From contig JAGGNK010006448.1 in NCBI GenBank assembly GCA_017590115.1, forward strand, positions 2,677,849 through 2,741,848: a DNA stretch of 64,000 bases, read 5' to 3'. Of the stretch, positions 24,401-36,800 are shown in pieces. The notes beneath the pieces were generated by a model. It saw nothing but the letters and a program-made list of their open reading frames with translations, searched no databases and had not been told where the DNA came from. Both the position numbers and the translations under genes were made by a program. Numbering within the stretch: position 1 is the stretch's first letter; each line of letters begins with the position of its first letter. This stretch comes from Montifringilla adamsi. Taxonomy: Eukaryota; Chordata; Aves; Passeriformes; Passeridae.

Positions 24401-27400
24401 AGAGTGCCCTTTAAGTGCATTATCCCACTTAAGTGCATTACCAATAAATACTCTGCCTGAAGCATCTCTTTACTGAATCTCCAAAAAAACCAAGAGTAAA
24501 GTATAAGTTGGAAGTTTCTCACAGCCTTTGAAAATGTACTACTTTTGGCACTGTAAGAAGGACTTTTTGGTTAAGAAACAACAACAGAAGAGGTCAGTGC
24601 AGCATGGAGTGGATGAAATCTATTCAAGAGGTCAAAGAAAGGTTATATTTATTTCTCTGAGGTACCTCATTAGGAAGCCTGTTTTTGGTTCAAGCCTCAC
24701 AAAAACAAGATCAGTCCAGCAAAACAAACAAGTAAAGAAGTGACATTCCTCTGGGACTATGTGAAGCCAGGGCACAGAAACCAACATGTTTCCTATGGCA
24801 AGAAGTGAGTGGCTTAAAATGCCACTTGATGCTATTTACCCGGCTAAGAAGCCAACCACTAAAAGTGTTCCTAGATACTGGTTATCACATCTTTCTTTCT
24901 AACTTTTCTAAGATTGAGGCTGTCTAAGACTCTCCCCAGCTTGCACTGACTTCTAACTTTTATTTAAAAATTTTTATCTACAAAAAGATGCTGAATGTCA
25001 CTTTAAAAATGCCACTGAATGCCACTTTAAAAAACTAATTTTAGTTCTTTTTTGGTCTCTCTGTTACTAAATGTACTTTCAAATAAAGACTGCAACTTAT
25101 GCACAGCTAGCTCTATTGCATCAATACCATCTGCACCTGGCAGAGGAAAACCCACTACACCAGTAAGTATTTAGTGCTTAAATACCTTTAAGAATTAACC
25201 ACGATCTGTGAGACTTGTAATAGCCTGATGAAGAATAAGAACTACTGAAACAGTCATTGTGTATCACATGTATGCACACAAGACACAGCACACCTGTACA
25301 GAGACACTTGTATGTACCTGCTTCAAACAAATAATTAGTGGTTGACCTGCACTCCAAGTAATTTTTCTTGGTCTTATATTGTGTAACCTTTAGGTGGATC
25401 TGCAAGGATGATCCCCTATGTGCATCATGACTCACTGCAACACACTGCTGTTCCTGATCTGTTGTACTGTCAAGGTAAAGATGAGACGACCTTTCCCACA
25501 ATCACAAATCCACTTCATAAACAGCAAACTTGAAATGGCTCTAATTCATATTCAGGTGTCCCCTTCTCTTGAATTCAGTTATGGGCTTATATTATCATAT
25601 GCAGCATATGATAATATATCATGGGCTTATATTATAATATGCAGCATGTCTCAGTAGCCCTGGTGAGAAGAAACATACTGTACCAAAAATCCCCTAAGAT
25701 CTATTTATAAGAAATTTGCCTTCAGAGGTTTTTCAATTTAAGCAGTGTATTTCATCCAAATGACTTTTCCTTGACATGACTGGAGTGCCAGCATGGCTGT
25801 AAAAGCTTTATTTCAGTGATGACTTTTTTCACAGTAACCACAGGGTTAGTGACCCACCACTAGAGTTAGATCACTTGCCAGTCACATGTCCCTTAGATGT
25901 GGAAAAGAAACCAGACATGTCAAAGGCACAACTGTAGCTGTCACCATTTGATGATATTCCAAACTGTTGGAATTACCCGAATTTTCTAACTGCCATCACC
26001 CTTTTGCTCTCTTTTACATACAGTCACTCCCTCTTTCTCTCTCTCCACATTCAGACCAAGTTCCTAGTTTGTAAAATCTGCTACACAAGAGAGGTCAAAT
26101 TTGATCAGGAGAGTTTAATGCTAGTTTCAGTCCTAGATCACATTGACACCTACCTGTAAGTTCTAAGGATTCTCTCTGGCTAAGAGTATTCTGTTTCCTT
26201 TACAGGGAACAACCATGGCATTCTACATTTGTAGGTTACTTTATGACATGTCCATGTAAACTGCAGGACAAGTGCAATTTAGTCATTTTGAAGTTAGTAG
26301 TAGAAGGAACTTAATGTCACTGGTCCAAATTATCCTGTACTCAGCTCATCACATTTCCTCTGTAATGACACACAGGCAAACAGCCTTCTTCAGGCACTTC
26401 TCTATATGACACTTCTCTGACTCACCCTTCTGAGCAGAGGACACTAAGCAAAATTTGCCATTCAGACTTCTTTACCAAAAGACTACTTAATGTAAGAGAG
26501 TCTCAGTGATTACCTGTAATTTCACATCATATCTGGCTAGGAACATTAAAATTAATATCAACTCACTTTTTAAGACTAATTCTTTTTTTTCCCCTTGCAA
26601 AAGGAACTTTGTCACTAGTTTCTAAAGATTCTTAGTGCCTAACATAAGCAATTTTAGCTATGAGCTGGAAGGTATTATTTCTCAGAATAGAGAGATTTCT
26701 CAAATGCACGCACATTTATTCACACTTTGCAAAACCAATAACATGTCTCTTTATGGGATCATGCAACCACCCTGGCTGAATCCTATTCTGAAGCAACACA
26801 TGCAACAATACTCAGCTAGCTCAATTGCCACCTACAATGAACATTCATTATTCAGAGATTTGTCCTTTTTCCCCCTCAATATGTGTGGCCTCACAGTAAA
26901 CTTTCTAGTACAGTTAAGTCACAATCAACCCAGCTAAAACTCACAGATTTCACAACAGGGATATTGCTTCATTAAGCATTTATCATTTGAGGGCAAAACA
27001 AAGAAAAATCTGATAGGTCTTTACTGTCAAGGACATCTGGGACAGCTGATGATAATGAGTTGTTAAACTTACCCTTGAGAAGATATTTTCCAGAGAGCTA
27101 GTGAAGGATTTCTTTGCCTTGTTTTTCAGTATGTCAAGTTTAAACCGGCCACCACTGGTGGTGCCTTCTGGAATTGCACTGTTAGAAATGACCTGTTGAA
27201 ATGAGCAAGGACAGCATTCAGCTTTGGCAATTCTTTTTTTTAATTATGAAGACTATTTCCAAAGACTAGATCTGAACCAGGTTACACAAGAAACAAAATA
27301 CCTTGGCCTTATTAAAAAAAAAAAAACCACCACAAACACACTACCCGCCTTCCAAAAAGAAAAACCCCAAACAAAAAACAAAACAGTGTCCCAAACAAAC

Positions 27401-30400
27401 AAACCCACAGTTAAAGGCACATTCCATCTGAAAGACTATACTGTAAAAGCATATCAATTTAACAATACTGTTGCCCATTTCCTTTTCAAGATAAGTTCAT
27501 AGTTTAAACTAAAACCAATGCCCTCTTCATTCCTACTCTTCCTAGATATTATTGCTTGGGTGTGCAGATCAAAGGGGAAAGAAAACAAAGAGTTATCCTC
27601 ACACTATAAGGAAATACAGACATAAAATTAATCAGTTGTCTTTTTTCCTGTCGTGTCCCCTCAACCTATAAAACTCAGGCAAGGAACTATAAATAAAATC
27701 AGATTTTTTTTTCTTTCTAAATTATAATACCCAGCTTCAGGTACTCCTCAAGAAATCAAGCAGTGGTCCTATAAGTAATTAAAACAGCATATTAATAGCC
27801 TGGGAAGGGGAAGAGTAATAATTAAAAATATGAAAGTAATAACAAATAATATTAAATAATAAAACCAAGCTTTACCGATGGTGCTTCACCAATGTGGATG
27901 TGCGTTTTCTGCTTAGTCTCACAGAGCTGACGGAGATGTAGGATCACAAGTTCATTTTCTTCCTGATCACTTTCAGGCTTCATTTTCTGTCAGTAACAGC
28001 AAAGAAAGGAGTTTGCCTTTCAAGTAATGATTTGCTTATTTTTTCTTCCTATGTAGGTATCCCTTGAAATGAATGTACTGATACACCAAACACCAGAGTG
28101 CACTGTTATTATGTCGAATTGCAATTCTGTCTGTGTGCCTCCACGCTCCTGGGCAAGATAGAGCAAAAACTGAAAAATGTTGCAGGCTGTAGAGAGAAGA
28201 GAGACTTATGCCCATACATTTTGTTTTCTAAGCCTGTTACTATACAGCCCTTTAAGTGGCATAAGGAAACGAAGCCGCTCTATTCTTCAGGAATCCAGAG
28301 AGGAGCACAGCCTTTGGAAGCCGAAATCATTGTATAATTCCTCCACTACAGTACGTCAGCTTACACCACAATGTTGTGCCAAAATAAGTCAAAAAAGACA
28401 AATTCTGAAAATGCCGGACATGTTCCTGATACCTGCATGTCCCTCCTGCTCTCACTCCCACATCACTTTCAAGCAGGGAAACTTGTTTACAGGTGAAAAA
28501 CTAAGCTCAGAACAAAAAATAAAGTCTACATAAGAACACAGAGTATCTCAGCAAATTTGGCAAACAAAACTTTTCAAACAGTGGTGTATCACACACGAGT
28601 TTAAATGGAAGCATGCTATTTCAGTATGATTTTTGGTGGAAAAATAATAAATTCTAGATCAACTGCACAACAAACCAAACAAATCAAAAGCAAAAATATC
28701 TAGTCCATTTTATCATGGTCTTTTTCAAATTAGGAAGAACAGTTTCTAAGATACTACCTGAACACGTTCAAAAATGTCTGCTTGCTCGTTGTCAGTTAGC
28801 GATGACAGATGCCTCTGAATTACAAGTTTGGCTCTTGGTGGATAGAGTCCTAGGAAAAGAATGGACCATTAAAGATTCTCAAATGATCTCTCAAAACACT
28901 TCTTGAGCAAAATGACAGTAGAAGATATAAACCTGCCTTTGAATTTATACAAGTTAAATGTATGACAGTTGTATATCCAACGTATACACAATACAAAATA
29001 AGTGAGGTTTTGCTAAACCTCACAATGGCTTTGTCTCCTTCCTTTAGCAGCAAAAATATAACCAGCAGCAGCTACGTGTCTGGCTCCTGTGTAAAAGGTT
29101 GTGCTTCCTACCCCACCAATGGTTTCTGTCCTAAGGCCAAGAGATCACTGACAGCTGGAAGCCTGACAACTGTCTGGGAGAAGAGGAGGAAAGGAACAGA
29201 TCAAGGTAATAACAGGAGAGATAATCAATAGATAGAATACTTGGAAGTTTTCAGATGTTTTTAACTGAAAAATTATGAATTAGGAAAAAAATTAAGAATA
29301 AAGGAAAGCGTTTCTGGTACTCAACAAAGTGCAGATTTTGTCACAGATGTAATTCTAGGAAGTGACAAAAAATGTGATTGAAAACAAACCCCTTGAACCA
29401 GATGAAGATTTTTTCCATCTGAGGTAGATATCATTCATAGAAAATTACAATGAGAACAAATAAAATATATTTTTCAAAATCATGCAGCTTTAGGTTTGAT
29501 TTTGCTAAACTTCTCTAAGAGACTAAAAAAGGATGGATTAAAAAAAAGGGACACTAAAAGATGGATTAAAAAAAGGGACACTAAAATAAGTTTTTCAATC
29601 ACTAAGTAGAAAGTTTATGAAGCTACTACTACAGTACTCTAGTTGTTGCCCCAAGAGAGATTTTATTTTGATACTGGGCCCTTTTCAAATTACTTAGACT
29701 GCCTTATACAGCAGCCTCTATAGTTCATAATTTACAGAAAACTCTCCCAGCTTAGCCTTACCACTTCTGAATACCTTTTGTTAAACATGGAAACTGTAAG
29801 TCACATCCTAGCAAAATTTCACCCCACTAAGATTTTACACTTGGCTTTTCATCCACCAGAGGGAAGCAAGTGGCAGCAGTGACTTTCAATGAATGGAAGA
29901 ACTGTAAATATGGAGCACCACCATAACCACGCCAGAAAATACAAGACTACTTGCTTTTTGTAACATACTTGCTTTTTGTTTTTGCATACAATGCTTTGCA
30001 AGGACACATAGCAGAGTGACTATAAAAACAGGATCCTAGCTTTTTAAAAAAAATTCTATCTTGTAAGACTTTTTGCATATGTTCTAGCATACTTCACTTC
30101 CAGAGACACTACAAAAGTTTGTCTATTCATATTTGAACACAGGGTCTTGTCTTAATTTTCTTGATTAGGTATTAATCTCCTAACTTAATAATTTATTTTC
30201 CTATAATATAACTAGATCTTGAAGTGTGTGAAGGAATAAATACAAAGAAGGAAAAAATAACCACATAGAGGAAAGAAGGAACACAGGAAAGAAAGATCCT
30301 TTTTGATCATAAATATATTTTTATGAGTCATTTTGAAAGTGTGCAACAAAAAAAACCCCAAAAACCCAAACAAATGGAAGGTCAATGGGTGGGTTTTACT

Positions 30401-33400
30401 ACTCTGCTTAAGAAAGGTACATGATGAAAAAGTATGTATTTATAGCAGAAGCAACACTATATTCTGTTGCAATATCATTACTGCTAACTCTCCGTCTACA
30501 TACAGAGAATGCAAAATGACAGTAAGAATTGCATACCGGGATACTTTTCCCTCTGCTCTTATATCGTCTAAGTTATTCCTCTAGAAAAATCAGCAAACCA
30601 CAAATAGAAGATAAACTCAGCTGCTACCTTCAATTCTTTCACAAAGTTTGTGCAATGAATGCATAGGGCAGGCCTCACACAGTTTGATCTGTGTCTTGGC
30701 ATTTTGCAGGGCTGCAGCAGTGCTAAAGGCTTGCTTCAGGGTCAGCATTACCTCATCAACCTATACGGGAAGGAGGGAAAAGAGTATATAAACAAAAATA
30801 CATGCCATATATACAAAATCAGATTTATAAATCACATCCCAGACAGGTGCTTTACAATTAAAGGAAAAGGCAAAACCATACAAACCCATTTGCTGTTTTC
30901 TAAAGAGATCAAGGCTGAATTCACAGCTTTGAAGTTCTGAAGTTCTTGAAGTTCATCTTGAAGTTCTGCCAGACAGTGTAATTTTGATGTCTAACTGCAG
31001 CTACTCAAGTTTACTGGGAAAGCACCCACTATTTTAAGAAGCTGGAAGTGAGAATTTTTGGCTTGAATATATATGCTGGCTAAATAAAAAGCATTAATTT
31101 CTTTAGCTTCAAGTCTCTCCTGTAAAGTGCACATATTCCCTCTTAACCTCTGTCATCCCACCACTAAACCATTTTAGCAGCAGCCCCCACAGACCCATGC
31201 CCACTGCCAGACAGGAGCTTCCCACAGCAGCTCACTTTTCTGCTGGATGCCAGACTGCCTACCCACTCCATCACAATCACCACAATCACCTTGAACAGTG
31301 CTGGCCTGCCCTGCAGTGTGCCCTGATCCTCCCTCTGCTGCTCCCCCCAACACAGCAGTGCTGTGTTCCCACACACCAGCATCAGGAAAGCTCAGCTTGT
31401 ATCCAACAAGGGCTGAGCTCACAGCATTTCTCCACATTCATTCAAATATGCTCCCAGACCTGCCATACAAAGCGCTTGGAGCTCCCCCTCTGTATTTCAG
31501 GGGAATACAGTGCTTATTAAAAGCTGTTTGCTCAGTCTCAGCATTAGCAAGGAAAGAGGGAGACAGCAGCCTGAGAAAAAAATTTAGGAACAAAATCAGT
31601 ATTCTACTTCATAATCAAGTCCTTACACTGCTTGTTGCTTTGTTTTATGTGAAGGAAGAAGAAAGCTGAAATATCTGAGAACAAAACCATGCAATTCACC
31701 ATTAAAAACATACAGACTTTTTTGAGGGTCTGTCACTTGGGGGAGAAAAACAAAAAAAAAAAAGTAGAAAAGGAACCTGAATAAAAAATTTGAACTAATT
31801 TGTCTCCCAGTATGTGTAGGTTTGTTTTGTTTGCTTTAAACCTCACAGTTTTAAGCATTACCAATAATTTCTGAGCACTTTCTCTTCTTAGCAATAAAGC
31901 AGAACATTGAACAGCGAATGTCCATCTTGCAACATGGACTGGTATGTTTTTTAAGTTGGCTACAGGCCCTCTCCAATGCAAGATCCACAGAACAGTGCTA
32001 AGCATACGGATTTATGGCTATCCTAAAATCATAAGAACTGTAACACAAACTGTAAGTAGGCTTACAGCAAATATACACAAGCCTCCCAACACAGGTTGCC
32101 TGGCAGTGGAGAACCTGGAAAGGTGTGCCCTGCCACAGACAAACTGCCACCAGGGTCCATCTGAGTGATTGCATCCGAAAGTAGCTCAGGAGCGTTTATT
32201 TCATATTGCAGTGTGGGCATGCACACACAAATCAGTACTAGAATGAGCAAAGAAGTTCATAAATACATGGGGGGTTTATACACCACTTAAGCCTTTGAAT
32301 TATGCATGGTCAGATTTATCAAGAGGTCAGATGTAACATTTTCTGTTATCACAATGATAAAGCTGATCTCATAGCAGCTCCCATTTGGACAAAAATGCAA
32401 CTTCAGCTGCCATGGTACATATAGAGCTGCTAGCTGTTTGAAGCTTTATTGATGCAAATCTGTTCACTCTCATGCTAGTCAATGGATTAACAAATTACAT
32501 TTTCAGCTAGATAGAAAAGTGATTTTTAAGTTTATCTGAGAGAGAGTTAGCAGCTGTTACCAGCACTATCAAAGAAACATGTTTCAGAACAGGAAACAAC
32601 TTCTTTTGAAGTGTCACAGTCTTCAAATAAACACAGAGTAGTCAAAATCATCTCCTGTATGCATTTCACACTATTAAGCTACCTGTTATCAGTAAAATCA
32701 GTGATATCTGGAACTTCAGTTAATTGATACATACTTTATATAATGTTCAATGTACTTTTTTTATAGTTACATATATCCATGAATACTATGGTTTTCTTCT
32801 TCTGTGATCAGATGCTGCTATTTTCTTCTCCTGAGGAACAAAACAGACTACAGGGAAAAAGCTAAAGCCAGATGTAGGCTTAAGACACATGCAGGATCAG
32901 CCAGTAGTTTGAACCCTGCCCTGAAGGGTACGTTTGGGTTTTATCATCAGCTTTGTTACTGATTCAATACATGTCTTTACATGTTTAATGGGGAACCAAG
33001 TCTCTCAACAGTTAGAATTGGAAGAGTTACAATCAAATACAGCACCCAAATACGCTCACAGTCACACACCCATATGGATTCATCTATTTGTTACTGATAC
33101 CTGCATCAGCAGAGCAGCAGGATGCGGCTGTGCATGAACAGAATGTTCGCATTTCCCATTGCAAATTTGCATATGCACAGCTGACGTCTTGCACCAGAGC
33201 AGATGGGAGCACTGGGGCTCAGCTGACACAGCAGAATAACAGACTCCTATTGTTCAGGAAATGCCTTGGAAATGCTCTGATGAAATGGTTAGGATCATTA
33301 ATAAGTACTCACCAGAGACTCACTTGCACACTGGAACACATAGCAAACATACTGGCTTAACCCAGGTTCCACAGATTCTCGGCAAATAAAACCAAAGTGA

Positions 33401-33786
33401 TCAACGTGTTTTATACCCTAAAAGAGTTTAAAAACAGCATCAGTGGACTATTTTATAAACAGGTATAGTTTCAAAAAATTTGAATAAGTATAAATGCATA
33501 CCCCTAATGTTCTATTTTACAAGTAGTAGAATTATTTTTAAATTGCTTTTTGTATTTAAATTATGTAAAGATCTTTATATAATCAAAACCAAAGTTATAC
33601 AGCAGTAAATCTGGACCAGAATTTATTCCATCAGCAAAATTCAATTTTCAGGGAAGCAAAGCAAACTAAAGACTGATGGGTTTATTTGGAATTGCCTCCA
33701 AAGTGAAAATTTGGTTTTATAAGCCATGCTAAAACACAGGATTGGAGGGTGGCAGCAGACTCTTCCTTTCCTGTGTTAGGACTACA

Positions 33787-33827
<41 letters not shown>

Positions 33828-36800
33828 AATGAGTGGCAATCTACAGAATTCCAACAACTAAATTTTGAAATAAATTCTTTGAGACTGAGTTACGTACCAG
33901 AAGTTTCAAGACCTACTACACATTACTACTGACACTTTTTTCCAAGATGTTAGTATAACAGCTTGACAGGGAACGCTGCCTTGCTAAAAACAGCACTGAG
34001 AAGATCAAAGACAGCTGCTTCTTAAGAAGCACTATCTTCCCAGTCTCGATTCATGGAACATGACTCACTATTGTTAAAGCTCTTGCCAATGTTTTTATCA
34101 TCTGAGTATGGTAAATGGTAGATTTTCTCCAAATGAAAGCCTAATCCCTCAAGTTCAAATACAACAAAAATCAGAACACAGCTGCTTGGATCCATCTCCA
34201 AAGAAAACACCTATATCATAAAAGAGAGGAGGAGGCAAAACAACTTGCCTGTCACTACAGAAAACACTCTAGACAAAATTGGAAATCCAGTACGTGACAG
34301 ACTGAACATATTGTCACTACACACTATTGTTTTTAAAAACAAAATTCCAGAAGTCACTTTTGTGCCACTTAAGAGGTGCAGAGGGTTGCTAAGATGACTC
34401 AAATGGCATTAGCTGAACCATAATCCAACTAATCTTGACTTTATTTTCTCGTGACAGATGAAGTCTTCAAAAGCATAAAATAAAAAAGGTCTGATGTATA
34501 TACATTTTAATCTATATAACAGTGAAGTGTTGAGCTCTGTTTTGCAAGAAAACATAATTATTAAAGGTGGTTTGGTGAGATGCCAGTTCCCTCCTTACTG
34601 ACAGTGCCTGAACAAGTCTACTGCTGTCTTGACTTCTCAGTCTCCACAGGAGAACATTTGAGGGGGGAGGCAGATGTGACGCTTGCCCTACTGAAGCACA
34701 AATAGGACAGTATGTTCCTAAATCAACAGTACTTCCATCACATTTCCTTAAGATGGTGGATTTAAGAGGTCATGGCAAAAGAGTCAAGTTTTCTGTTGTT
34801 CTGGGTTCCCTTAAGGGGAAGGTTTCAACAAGAAAACTTCTAAAGCTATTTGATATCTGAGTTTAGACTGCACACACAGAGGTTCATCATGAATCATGTG
34901 TGCTGCTTGACAATCACAGGGAGTGTGGGTAATTACATGAATGCAGCAGCTCAACCATGCTTAAGCTATAGGATAAAAAATACCTTTATTAGACCAGACT
35001 AAGAGAATCCACAATGCAAACTGGGAATAACATCTCCTTTTCATTGTTTGTAAAGCTTGGAAGGACAAATATTCCTAAGCCACAGTCCCACAATACATAG
35101 TAAATCACTGCCCTATAAATCCGTAACAGAGGAGCCCTGGGGCTAGCACCAAGTTCTTAAAGGAAGTACTGATGAGGTTTATGCAACCAATGCTTAGTCT
35201 TGAACAAATTAGTATTTTATTTCTATTGAGCTCAGAACCCCCTTCACTTCTCTAAAGTAACTGTTTCACATTAAAAAAAAAAAAAAAAAAAAAAAAACCC
35301 ACAGAAAAAAACAAACAAAATCCTCAAAGTATTGCAACTGCCTCTTTGAGTTATTCACGAATGCAAAGTAAAAGAAGCTTTGCTCCAAATGAAAGTGAAG
35401 AGGTGGAGTGAAAAACATCTCCAAAGTCCAACACACAGAATTACCTGACACCGTTTACTATACAAAGTTATTTTCCTGAAGGAAAGCTGGGCCTTGAAGG
35501 TTTTCCATGGTCTTATTGGTCACCATACTTTAAAGTCAGCAGATAAAATGTTGTCTCCACTTAGGTCTGTTTTATTTGACTACTATAAACATGTATGTAC
35601 AACCTAGGAGCCCAGGTTGAAGTGTGACTTCAGTACACTCAAAAAGCAGGAGAAGACCCAAATCATCTACAAATTCTGCTTTCCATACCTCTACTTTAAG
35701 AATCATTTTGATCTGTATCTATTATAAAGCTATTATTACATTGTTTGATTATACTATCTCATTCTTTATTTGCAGCAGCTTTTTTCCTCTACCAAAAGCA
35801 ATACAAATTGTAGTTAAAATGTAGAGTCAATTTAAGGACCTGGACCTTTAGTTGGTAGCTCAAGACTCTACTTGAGCTACAAATATTGCCTAATTCTTAA
35901 TTTGTCTAAGCACTGGTAGCCCATCATGCAAGAGCAGACTGGTTATTAGCATTAAAATGAATGCACTTGGAGGTGAAATACAGGTTTAGAGAATGACAAA
36001 AGCATACTTTAAACTAGAATAATCATGTTTAAGTGTTGTGATGGTGTGATGATGTGGCATAACAAATGAAGAGATAATAAAGTAAGACCTCAAACTAAAA
36101 AGTGTCACTAGTGCTGAACAAGAGCAAGATGGAAAGGTGAACATCTTGGCCTTGACATTTAACTTTACAAGAAACTATTATTTATTACTGAACATAGCTA
36201 GGCACACCTATCATCCTATTCTCCAGAAGAAATTATACATGTGAACTGCTGTTATTCTGAAGGGTAGATTTGATGCTCTTCTCCTTTCATTCTGAAGGCT
36301 TTCAGGAACTTGTCTGCTCAGAAACAAACAGTACACTCAGAGCATCCTAAATGGAGACTAAACTGGTTCCAAAAACGTACTTAATACTCTCCCAAATCAG
36401 AAATAGTTTATACTTTGTTTGCTGATGAGTGATTGAAGTTGCTGCTATTATACAGCTCAGACTGGTTATTTTGCACCTATATTTTCAGGACTTTTCTGGA
36501 AAAATAATTCTACTTTTTTTTTCTTCTGCCTATAGACCAGCAAGGAAACACAGCTGAAGAGCAATTAAAATCTTTTTCTCCCGATGATCTACATATTGCT
36601 TCTTATTAATGCTTACCTGAGAACATGAGGAGATATCTTTAAAATTCTTTTCAAACACAACAGATTTGGTATCTGGGCTGATGAGGTTAACTTCAAACCT
36701 TCCAACCTAAGCGGGAGAAAAATAATCTAATTTATGACTGTCTTGGGGGTATAGCATTTACAGCAACAAAAATGTCAGAATCTTGTCTTTTTTTGCTCAC

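Larger units (their letters stand above)
33418..36616 (-). other. TBC1D4: TBC1D4 intron
   Basis: Phase 0 intron of 3.2 kb with two long homopolymer A runs (separate entries). No exon recognised. Confidence 0.85.
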
